64,000 nt of DNA from Bifidobacterium biavatii DSM 23969. GTDB taxonomy: Bacteria > Actinomycetota > Actinomycetes > Actinomycetales > Bifidobacteriaceae. Positions 57,275 through 64,000 of the stretch are shown here, piece after piece. The translations under genes were made by a program, and so were the position numbers. Position 1 is the stretch's first letter. Each line of letters begins with the position of its first letter. The notes beneath the pieces are model-generated. The model searched no databases and was not told the DNA's origin. It saw only the letters and a program-made list of their open reading frames with translations. The stretch lies in assembly GCF_000741165.1 (NCBI RefSeq), contig NZ_JGYN01000009.1, positions 1-64,000 on the forward strand, read 5' to 3'.

Positions 57275-57886
57275 TCACTCGGGGAAATGACCACGCTTGG
57301 GGTAGCGCGGCTTCGGCAGCCTCCAGCGGCGCACCTGAATCGCGCGGCTCCAGGCGTACGTGCCGGAGCGCATGCCCTTGGCCACGGACTTCTCGCCGAA
57401 CTTCTCGACGAGCTTGACCTTGAGCTTGCGCCACATGAGCCACACGTCGATGATCACCGCGAACAGGTACACGTACATGAGGATCATAAGCGGCAGCGAC
57501 AGCTGCGGGTACACGGTGGTGACGATCATCGAGCCGAACAGGATCACGATCGCGACCGGAATGAAGAATTCGCCGAGGTTGAAGCGCGCGTCCACATAAT
57601 CGCGGATGTACACGCGCCACGGCAGACGCTCCGCCTTGGGCATGTGGTTGATGTCGCCGGTCTGCATCGCCGTGTATTCGGCGTCCTCCTTGGCACGCAA
57701 ACGGGCCTTCGCTTCCTTGGCACTGGCCTTGCGGTCGGCGGGCACCAGCGGGCGCAGGTTCCGGTTTTGCGCCTCCTTCATCTTCGGGGTGGGACGGCCC
57801 TTCTTCTCGCCCCTGACCGGTTCGGACTTCACAGTCTCTTCGGCCGGCTTCTGGGCCTCTTCCTTCTTGAACGGATTCCATGTCAT
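57275..57886 (-). CDS. DUF3043-like membrane protein
   Basis: From ATG 57886 the protein has 203 residues, beginning MTWNPFKKEEAQKP with a Lys/Glu-rich cytoplasmic region. DRKASAKEAKARLRAKEDAEY and LPWRVYIRDYVDARFNLGEFF precede two membrane helices at about 118-160. The basic C-terminus contains RSGTYAWSRAIQVRRW. This is the layout of DUF3043 proteins of actinobacteria. No ribosome site is strong; function is unknown. Confidence 0.82.
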   Translation of the reverse strand: MTWNPFKKEEAQKPAEETVKSEPVRGEKKGRPTPKMKEAQNRNLRPLVPADRKASAKEAKARLRAKEDAEYTAMQTGDINHMPKAERLPWRVYIRDYVDARFNLGEFFIPVAIVILFGSMIVTTVYPQLSLPLMILMYVYLFAVIIDVWLMWRKLKVKLVEKFGEKSVAKGMRSGTYAWSRAIQVRRWRLPKPRYPKRGHFPE

Positions 57887-57996
57887 GTCTGCCCACACTA
57901 CGGCCACGCATAGACGCGCGGGAGGGCGCGCAAGCCGCCGCAGCAAGCCGTTAGAATGGCTTGCGGAACTGTACGAACATGCAATGAAGGAGCATC

Positions 57997-59364
57997 ATGG
58001 CAGCACTTACCGCCAGCGAAATCCGCGCCCGCGTCGAGGGCGACTGGGATCGCATCGTCGAACTGCTCAGCCGCAAGGTCGCGCTCAAATCCGTTTCCGC
58101 CGAAGGCATCACCGGCGAACACATGAAGCGTTCGGCCGAATTCGTCGCCGACGAACTGCGCAAGGTCGGCGTCGACGCGAAGGTTGTTCAGTCGCACAAC
58201 CCGGACGGCACGCCGGGCGCGTGGGAGGTCATCGGCTCGCATATCGTCGACCCTGAAGCTCCCACCGTGCTCTTGTACGCGCACCACGACGTGCAGCCCG
58301 TGCCGGACCCGGCTGAATGGGACACCGACCCGTTCGTCGCGACCACGGTCGGCGACCGCCTGTACGGCCGCGGCTCGGCCGACGACGGCGGCGGCATCGC
58401 CATCCACTCCGGCGCGCTCAAGGCGCTGGGCGACGATCTCAAGGTCAATATCAAGGTGTTCATCGAAGGCGAGGAGGAGATGGGCTCGCCCAGCTTCATC
58501 CCGTTCATCGAAGAGCATGCGGCCGAATTTGAGTCCGACGTGATCGTCGTCGCAGACTCGGGCAACTGGGCAGCCGACATCCCGTCGCTCACCACGAGCC
58601 TGCGCGGCAACACGACCGTCGACGTGACCGTCCGCTCGCTCACGCACCCGGTCCACTCCGGCCAGTACGGCGGCCCGATCCTCGACTCGAACACGCTCGC
58701 CGCGATGCTCATCGCGTCCCTGTACGACGCGAACGGCGACGTCGCCGTGCCCGGCATCGCCGCGGACGAGCCGGTCGGCGGCCTGCAGCGCGACGTGGAC
58801 GAGGCGGGCGTGCGCACCGACGCTGGCATCGTCGACGGCTACCGTCTCGCCGGCACCGGCTCACTCGCCTCACGCCTGTGGACCAAGCCGAGTTTGACGG
58901 TCATCGGTTTCGACGCGCACCCGGTCGACGGCTCGTTCAACGTGATCAGCCCGGCCACGCGCTTCCGCCTGTCCCTGCGCACCGCGCCGAGCCAGCGTCC
59001 CGAAGAGGCGCAGGCCGCGCTCGCCGACTTCCTGCGCGCGCACGCGCCGTTCGGCGCCGAAGTGACGGTCGAGGCCGGCGACAACGGCATGGGCTGGGCG
59101 ATGGACCCGAACGCGGAGGCCACCAAGGACGCGCTCGAGGCGATGGAGGAGGCGTTCGGCGTCGCCCCGATCAACCAGGGCCAGGGCGGTTCGATCCCGT
59201 TCATTCCCGAACTGCAGCGCATCTTCCCGGCCGCTCAGGTGCTGGTCACCGGTCCGGAGGATCCGAAGGCGAACGCGCACAGCCCGAACGAGTCGATTTC
59301 GCTGCCGGGTCTGCGTGACAACGTGATCACCGAGGCGCTGCTGCTCGCCAAGCTCGGCAAGTAG
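57997..59364 (+). CDS. M20-family dipeptidase (zinc)
   Basis: The 455-residue enzyme cleaves dipeptides in the cytoplasm. Zinc and catalytic motifs are YAHHDVQPV (His96 and Asp98), GRGSADDGGG with the bridging Asp near 129, and IEGEEEMGSPS (Glu near 159-161). A dimerisation lid is expected between about 205 and 320, and RSLTHPVHSGQYGG lies there. It matches actinobacterial M20 dipeptidases in length. GGAG lies just before the ATG. It diverges from the DUF3043-like gene. Confidence 0.93.
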   Translation: MAALTASEIRARVEGDWDRIVELLSRKVALKSVSAEGITGEHMKRSAEFVADELRKVGVDAKVVQSHNPDGTPGAWEVIGSHIVDPEAPTVLLYAHHDVQPVPDPAEWDTDPFVATTVGDRLYGRGSADDGGGIAIHSGALKALGDDLKVNIKVFIEGEEEMGSPSFIPFIEEHAAEFESDVIVVADSGNWAADIPSLTTSLRGNTTVDVTVRSLTHPVHSGQYGGPILDSNTLAAMLIASLYDANGDVAVPGIAADEPVGGLQRDVDEAGVRTDAGIVDGYRLAGTGSLASRLWTKPSLTVIGFDAHPVDGSFNVISPATRFRLSLRTAPSQRPEEAQAALADFLRAHAPFGAEVTVEAGDNGMGWAMDPNAEATKDALEAMEEAFGVAPINQGQGGSIPFIPELQRIFPAAQVLVTGPEDPKANAHSPNESISLPGLRDNVITEALLLAKLGK

Positions 59365-59431
59365 CGCTTGACGGCGCCGCGCGTGCCGTGCGCGCAGCAC
59401 GCGCAGCATGCGCGGCGCGCACGGACGGCGG

Positions 59432-60097
59432 TCAGTCGACGTAGCGCCCGTACATGGCGGCGATCTGACGGGCGCTCCTGTATCCGAGCTTGTCCATCGC
59501 GTGCTGCAGATGCTTGCGAACGGTGGCTTCGGTCATACCGAGCCGTGCGGCGATTTCGTCGTTGAGCAGTCCCTCGGCGCACAGGTCGGCGACCTCCTGC
59601 TCGCGCGGCGTGAGGGGAACGCGGTCGTCCGTCTCGTGGCGCACGCGAATGCACGCCGTTTTCGGCACGTCGAAGCCGGGCATCGCGCCGCCGGACGCCG
59701 TCAGCTCGATCGCGTCGCCGATCTGGCTGAGCTGCGCCTTGGACACGATGCCCTGTGCGCCGGCGTGGTGCATCGCGTCCGTATAACGTTCGAGCGGAAA
59801 GCTCGTCATGCCCAGCATGGCGAGCCTGTTGCTGTTCATGCGGATACGTCGGCACACTTCCGGCCCCTGCAGCCCCTGCAATGACATGTCGACGATGAGC
59901 AGCGTGGGCGCGGGTCGCGTGTTCGTGCAGTATTCGATCGCGTCGCGGCCGTCCGTCCCGGTCCACACGATCCGCGCGTCCGGCAGGCGCTCGATGACGA
60001 TCCGCCGCATGGCGTCGATGGTGAGGAAATCATTGTCGAGAATCGCGACGAGCGGGTGCGCTCCGTCGCCGTCTGTGATGCCGGTCATACCCATCAT
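59432..60097 (-). CDS. NarL/LuxR-type response regulator
   Basis: The 221-residue protein has a receiver domain with AILDNDF (acidic pocket at Asp21 and Asp23), phosphoacceptor Asp70 in LLIVDMSL and Lys near 125 in VSKAQL. The C-terminal LuxR helix-turn-helix has LTPREQEVADLCAEGLLNDEIAARLGMTEATVRKHL. Its ATG overlaps the last base of the kinase stop codon (TAATG), so they are co-translated as a two-component pair. Its targets may include the divergent lipoprotein and transporter genes. Confidence 0.93.
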   Translation of the reverse strand: MMGMTGITDGDGAHPLVAILDNDFLTIDAMRRIVIERLPDARIVWTGTDGRDAIEYCTNTRPAPTLLIVDMSLQGLQGPEVCRRIRMNSNRLAMLGMTSFPLERYTDAMHHAGAQGIVSKAQLSQIGDAIELTASGGAMPGFDVPKTACIRVRHETDDRVPLTPREQEVADLCAEGLLNDEIAARLGMTEATVRKHLQHAMDKLGYRSARQIAAMYGRYVD

Positions 60098-61290
60098 TAT
60101 CGTCCGCCGCCCGCTTTTGCGTCGCCGGTCGGCTGTGGCGTGCGCGCGTCGCCTGCGGGCAGGAGCACGTAGCACTCCCACTGTCCGTCGTCGATGCCGG
60201 CGCTGAACCTGCCGCCTCGGCGCAGGATCCGACCGCGGTAGAAGTCGAGCCCGTGGCCGCCGGGAAGCGTGACCTGCGCGGTGTGCGGGCGTATGTCGTT
60301 GACGGCGATGATCTGCGTGCCGGTCGCGCTGGCGGTCACGGACAGCTGGTAGTCGCCGCCCTCGAGTCCGTGCCGGATGATGTTGCTGTGCAGTTCGTGC
60401 ACCAGTTCGCACACAAGCTCTTGGTCGCGTCGGGGCGGCGTCGGCGTTTCGGCGTCGACGTGCAGTGTGCTCGACCCGCGGAATCCGAGCGTGTGCAGGC
60501 TTTGCCCGCCCTGTGCGACGATCTGCGCGAGATGCTGGAAATACGACGCGTCGGCATGGTCGTTCGCGTGCGGTTCGTGCGCGTCGTCAAGCGCGTTGAT
60601 GATGCGGTGCGTTGCGTTGAGCGCGCTGACGGCCGCGTCGTTGATCTGCGCCCATTCTCGTTCGCTGGTCTGCGCGTCGCCGTCGAGATGGCGCTGCGCG
60701 GCGCGTGCGATGAACGAGACGTCGCCGGAAACCGCGTCATGGATGCTGCGCGCGATGCGGGCGTCGTGCTCTAGACGCGCGGCCTTCGCCTGCGCGGATT
60801 CGGCGAGGCGCTTCGTTTCGAACCGGTCCTCTCTCCAGCGCAGCGAGCGTCCGAGCAGCGCCATGAGCGCGTACATGGCGATGATGGCGGCTATTTCGCG
60901 CGCGACGATCGCTGATGCGCGCGCGAACGTCACCTCGCACAGCAGCAGTGCGGAACATGCTGCGACGATGCCGATGGAGGCGCGGTCGGTGGCATGATAC
61001 GCAAGTATGGCGATGGCCATCATCATGCCGTAGAAGTCCCATGACGGCGAGTTGGTGAACATGGCCACGATCAGCGGGTCCATCAGGATCAGCAGGACAC
61101 TGCACGGCACGGGGAAGACGGCGGCGAGCAGAATACAGACGGTGAGCGCGACGGCGACGCAGACCGCGAACGCGCTTTCGGGGACTTCGACGAAGAAATC
61201 CCACACCGTGAACGCGGCGATGATGAGGCTGATCGCCGCGCGGGTGCGGGAATAGTCAGGTTTGAACAGGACTGACGGCGTGATGGTCAT
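60097..61290 (-). CDS. Sensor histidine kinase (HisKA_3 type)
   Basis: The ATG at 61290 has GGAGG six bases upstream, giving 397 residues. Five to six membrane helices occupy about residues 16-150 with short loops, so sensing is probably within the membrane. The phosphoacceptor is His184 in RIARSIHDAVSGDVSF. An N-box-like ELVHELHSNIIRHG and a Gly-rich PGGHGLDF belong to the ATPase domain. It partners with the regulator directly downstream, as in NarX/DesK-type systems. Confidence 0.92.
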   Translation of the reverse strand: MTITPSVLFKPDYSRTRAAISLIIAAFTVWDFFVEVPESAFAVCVAVALTVCILLAAVFPVPCSVLLILMDPLIVAMFTNSPSWDFYGMMMAIAILAYHATDRASIGIVAACSALLLCEVTFARASAIVAREIAAIIAMYALMALLGRSLRWREDRFETKRLAESAQAKAARLEHDARIARSIHDAVSGDVSFIARAAQRHLDGDAQTSEREWAQINDAAVSALNATHRIINALDDAHEPHANDHADASYFQHLAQIVAQGGQSLHTLGFRGSSTLHVDAETPTPPRRDQELVCELVHELHSNIIRHGLEGGDYQLSVTASATGTQIIAVNDIRPHTAQVTLPGGHGLDFYRGRILRRGGRFSAGIDDGQWECYVLLPAGDARTPQPTGDAKAGGGR

Positions 61291-61630
61291 AACGGCCTCC
61301 TTCGCGCAGCGGATGCCCGCCTTGTTGCAAACGCTGGCAGAACGGTATTCATCCGCATTGACTCTCTCTGTTCTTGAAACGATGTCGTATACCAGCATAA
61401 CGATTATGTCGTCATTTTCCGAATTGCCGGAGAACTTCACAAAATGGGTATATTAAGAAAACTACACAAAACGGGTAGCGTGTTGTGGTTGTGTGCAATG
61501 TAATATATATATATATAATTAAATGATCAGTGGCTCAAAAGGCCAAGGAATTTTCATTGACGATATTTTTTTATCCCTGATTTTCGGTGTGCGATGGGGA
61601 GTCGAACATGGGCTTCGAAAAGGAGTGGCA
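61291..61630. other. Divergent control region between kinase and lipoprotein
   Basis: These 340 bp contain the CACAAAAYGGGTA direct repeats (61437-61477) and a strongly AT-rich stretch with alternating TA at about 61502-61519. No gene is evident, although the lipoprotein frame is open from 61523. Confidence 0.55.
61437..61477. promoter_or_regulatory. Direct repeats CACAAAAYGGGTA, possible response regulator sites
   Basis: TCACAAAATGGGTA (61437-61450) and ACACAAAACGGGTA (61464-61477) are spaced 27 bp apart between the two-component genes and the lipoprotein gene. ATGGGTAT recurs at 62351-62358 before the next gene. Confidence 0.45.
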
Positions 61631-62326
61631 ATGGGATGTGATTCTGGGTTGCGGCGTTGCTGTTTGGCGGCGGGGATTTCGCTGTGCATTGCCCTGTTCG
61701 GAGGCTGCGTGTCGACCAACGATGCGGGAGATGCCGATGGCGGCGGCGCTGCGACGGGTTCCGGGAAAATTGCGTCGTCGCTGTCGGCATATGCCGACTC
61801 GCTGCTGCAGGGCGACATGTCGGACGCGCAGCGCGAGAAAGTGGAGCGTGTCCGCGATGACGGCACGGTGACTACGGAGGATTACGAACAGGCGTGGAGC
61901 GACTTCAAGCAGTGCATGGTCGACAAGGGATATCACACGCCGGTATTGACCAAATACTCCAACGGTGTATACGAGGTGGCGTCGATCGACCCGTCGTCGA
62001 TGAGCGACGAACAGCAGAAAAAATACGAAAATGATTACATTGCGTGCAACTTTGGTGAAGTACTGAATATCAATGCGCTTTACCAGCTTCAGGTGGGAAA
62101 TCCATCACTGTATTCGGAGAATTACGATGGTGTGGTCGATTGTCTTATTCGAGAGGGAGTCGTCGACAAAACATATACGAAATCGCAGCTCGAAAAGGAT
62201 TTAACCCCCAACGACAACGGCGAATGGGCGATAAACGTCGACGATCCGCAGATCGGCGCCTGCCTGGCGGGCAACAACATACGCGTGAGCCATAAGAACG
62301 AGAAAACGTGGAAACCTCTGGGATAA
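61631..62326 (+). CDS. Putative lipoprotein
   Basis: From ATG 61631 (AAAAGGAG upstream) the protein has 231 residues. The N-terminus is a signal peptide with a lipobox-like ALFGGC and a Gly/Asp-rich segment after it. The mature part has regular EDYEQAWSDFKQCMVDKGY and AYCNFGEVLNINALY-like sequences containing paired Cys (Cys at KQC, IAC and DC). It resembles small bifidobacterial lipoproteins next to ABC transporters; the function is unknown. A longer frame starts at 61523 but lacks a ribosome site. Confidence 0.7.
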   Translation: MGCDSGLRRCCLAAGISLCIALFGGCVSTNDAGDADGGGAATGSGKIASSLSAYADSLLQGDMSDAQREKVERVRDDGTVTTEDYEQAWSDFKQCMVDKGYHTPVLTKYSNGVYEVASIDPSSMSDEQQKKYENDYIACNFGEVLNINALYQLQVGNPSLYSENYDGVVDCLIREGVVDKTYTKSQLEKDLTPNDNGEWAINVDDPQIGACLAGNNIRVSHKNEKTWKPLG

Positions 62327-62333
62327 ATCTGTC

Positions 62334-62387
62334 ATACGCAACATGCGTATATGGGTATTTGACATTATAGGCACGTTGTGCAATCGT
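62334..62387 (+). promoter_or_regulatory. Promoter-like region with inverted repeat
   Basis: ATACGCA ACA TGCGTAT (62334-62350) is a 7-3-7 inverted repeat, followed by ATGGGTAT and a perfect -35 TTGACA (62359-62364). The -10 box is weak. It sits between the lipoprotein and the adaptor gene. Confidence 0.5.
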
Positions 62388-62428
62388 TAGCAGAAGCAAG
62401 TTGCGGGGAAGACCGAAGGTGGTTCCGT

Positions 62429-63502
62429 ATGGCAGGTAACTCGGGCAAGGACAAGGTCGTTCGGCGCAGGGGGCGCACTGCGATCGCGTGGCTGCTGATC
62501 GCCGTCATTGTGGCGGCGTCCGGCGCGGTGGGCGCATGTGCGCTGTGGCTGCCCGACCGGGCGCCCGAGCTGCTCGGCTCGGCCAAGGAAGTCACCAGCG
62601 CGCCGGTCAACGTGCAGCAATACGCCGGCTCCCAGCAAGTCACCGTCGTCCCCACCGTCTCCGCCACGCGCGACCTGATCGGCAACGCCACCGGCACCGT
62701 CACCGGCGACTGGTCAAGCGAAGGCCTGACCTCCGGGCGCACCGCCATGAAAGTCAACGACCGCTACATCGTCGCGCTCAGCACCGCAACGCCGCTCTAC
62801 CGCAACCTCAAAACCGGCGACAAGGGCGACGACGTGCTCGCCCTCAACGACGAACTCAACCGGCTCGGCTACAACTCCGCGCCCGGATCGAACATCTTCT
62901 GGTGGGCCACGTCCGACGGCCTGCGCCAGCTCATGAACGACAACGGCAACAACTCCGACGGCACGCTCAGCATCTCCGACATCCTCTGGATCCCCGCCGC
63001 ATCCGTGCGCGTCGGCTCATGGACCGCCATCGAAGGCACCAGCGTGCAGGCCGGCACGGCCGTCGGCCAAATCCCCGGCACGCTCACGCAGCTCACCATC
63101 AAAAACGGGCAGTCGTCCGAACAGGACCGCACTATCACCATCCTCGGCCAAACCACCACGCTGCCCGCCGGACAGACCAGCATCACCGACGCCGCATTCT
63201 GCGACCAGGTCGCCGCAACCGACGACTACCGCGGCATGGACGCAGGCACGCTCGCCGCAGGCATCGGCGCAACCGTCACGCTCGGCGAACCCATCCAGGT
63301 CCTGCGCGTGCCCGCCGCAGCCGTATTCGGCGTCAACGGCACGCAAGGCTGCATCGCCACCACGGACGGCACCAACGTGACCGTATCCATCGTCGGCTCC
63401 GAACTCGGCGCAAGCCTCGTCCAGCCGGCCGACGGAACGGACGCCTCCGCCATCACCGGCGTCATGCTCGGCAAGAGCCTCTCCGGAAGGCAATGCCAAT
63501 GA
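62429..63502 (+). CDS. Membrane-anchored peptidoglycan-binding / adaptor-like protein of an ABC system
   Basis: The 357-residue protein has one N-terminal membrane helix (about residues 16-38). A peptidoglycan-binding-like helix pair (TGDKGDDVLALNDELNRLGY) and a beta-rich part with LRVPAAAVFGVNGTQGCIATTDG follow, the latter like the periplasmic adaptor of MacA/HlyD-type transporters. Its stop overlaps the ATG of the ATPase gene. Together these suggest a MacAB-like efflux or envelope-remodelling system whose permease lies beyond the window. Confidence 0.75.
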   Translation: MAGNSGKDKVVRRRGRTAIAWLLIAVIVAASGAVGACALWLPDRAPELLGSAKEVTSAPVNVQQYAGSQQVTVVPTVSATRDLIGNATGTVTGDWSSEGLTSGRTAMKVNDRYIVALSTATPLYRNLKTGDKGDDVLALNDELNRLGYNSAPGSNIFWWATSDGLRQLMNDNGNNSDGTLSISDILWIPAASVRVGSWTAIEGTSVQAGTAVGQIPGTLTQLTIKNGQSSEQDRTITILGQTTTLPAGQTSITDAAFCDQVAATDDYRGMDAGTLAAGIGATVTLGEPIQVLRVPAAAVFGVNGTQGCIATTDGTNVTVSIVGSELGASLVQPADGTDASAITGVMLGKSLSGRQCQ

Positions 63503-64000
63503 CGGAACCTGCACGCGTCGTCACGCACGACCTGGCCCACCGGTTCCCCGGCACCGACGTGCTGTTCGAGCATCTCGACTTCACTGCCGAACCCGGACAG
63601 ACCATCGCCGTGTGCGGGCCGAGCGGCTGCGGTAAATCCACGCTGCTGTCCATCCTCGCCGGATGGGAGAAACCGTATCGCGGCAGTGTCGAACGCATCG
63701 GCATACGCCGCATCGGCTGGGTGTTCCAAAACCCATACGGGGTGGCCGGCCGCACCGCGCTCGACCACGTCGCCTTCCCGCTGCTCGCCAAGGGCATGCG
63801 CCGGCGCGACGCCGAAACCGAAGCGCTCGACGCGATGAACCTGTTCGACCTCGGCTACGCGGCCGACCGCCGGTTCGGCGACCTGTCTGGCGGCGAGGCG
63901 CAACGCCTCATGCTCGCTCGGGCCGTCTGCTCCCGGCCCGACCTGCTGCTCGTCGACGAACCCACCGCCCAGCTCGACACGCGCACCGCGCACTCCGTCA
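63499..64000 (+). CDS. ABC transporter ATP-binding protein (LolD/MacB-like), partial
   Basis: The frame runs off the window end, so only 167 residues are visible. Walker A GPSGCGKSTLL, signature LSGGEAQRLML and Walker B LLLVDEPTAQLD are all present. The ATG overlaps the stop of the adaptor gene (ATGA). Such ATPases pair with a MacB/FtsX-type permease, expected just downstream. Confidence 0.92.
   Translation, partial: MTEPARVVTHDLAHRFPGTDVLFEHLDFTAEPGQTIAVCGPSGCGKSTLLSILAGWEKPYRGSVERIGIRRIGWVFQNPYGVAGRTALDHVAFPLLAKGMRRRDAETEALDAMNLFDLGYAADRRFGDLSGGEAQRLMLARAVCSRPDLLLVDEPTAQLDTRTAHSV

Noticed and set aside
59365..59431. GC-rich inverted sequence between convergent genes as a structured RNA
   Set aside because: CGCG-rich runs pair in many ways by chance; no conserved RNA family pattern is visible.
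61502..61519. Alternating TA run as an origin or integration site
   Set aside because: It is too short, and there are no DnaA boxes or integrase genes near it; it is better explained as a promoter-proximal AT-rich stretch.

Overview
The window looks like a contiguous piece of a Bifidobacterium chromosome. The evidence is high G+C, a non-mevalonate isoprenoid pair (dxr, ispG), a polyphosphate-glucokinase-like ROK kinase, a GH32/MFS/LacI sucrose locus, an actinobacterial-type glnA followed by a DUF4191-like gene, an unusually long LigA, and short hairpin repeats between genes. The species cannot be fixed from the sequence alone. I saw no tRNA, rRNA, CRISPR array, prophage or complete transposase.

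Layout: 1-6.6 kb is housekeeping: the tail of an unknown gene, dxr, ispG, a membrane-anchored alpha/beta hydrolase, recO and uppS. 6.9-11.4 kb is a minus-strand sucrose locus (lacI-type regulator, sucrose permease, beta-fructofuranosidase) with a good promoter overlapped by two tandem operators. 11.7-28.9 kb is a plus-strand exopolysaccharide (EPS) cluster: priming phosphotransferase, chain-length regulator/tyrosine kinase, several glycosyltransferases, an acetyltransferase-glycosyltransferase fusion, polymerase, pyruvyltransferase, nitroreductase-like protein, flippase, GT14 enzyme and O-acyltransferase. Most genes are translationally coupled. The second half becomes visibly richer in A+T, which suggests transfer.

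28.9-31.0 kb is a small accessory islet: a frameshifted HepT-like toxin remnant, then an AlbA/Schlafen-type ATP-binding protein flanked by two 89-bp direct repeats. 31.2-38.5 kb holds the ROK glucokinase, an aminotransferase, an orphan ABC ATPase, an aryl-sulfotransferase-like protein and a large membrane protein. 38.5-52.7 kb holds a giant TPR-like protein, ligA, a membrane protein, mrp and a heterodimeric ABC exporter. 52.9-59.4 kb holds glnA, two small membrane proteins, lipoamide dehydrogenase and an M20 dipeptidase. 59.4-64 kb is a NarL-type two-component system divergent from a lipoprotein / membrane adaptor / ABC ATPase set, with repeated GGGTA-containing motifs in the control regions.

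The features most worth a second look are a normally intergenic hairpin element carried in frame inside an EPS glycosyltransferase gene, the direct-repeat-bounded AlbA gene beside a dead HepT, the paired TTCCCGGGATT palindromes with conserved spacing, the acyltransferase-glycosyltransferase fusion, and the insertions in LigA.
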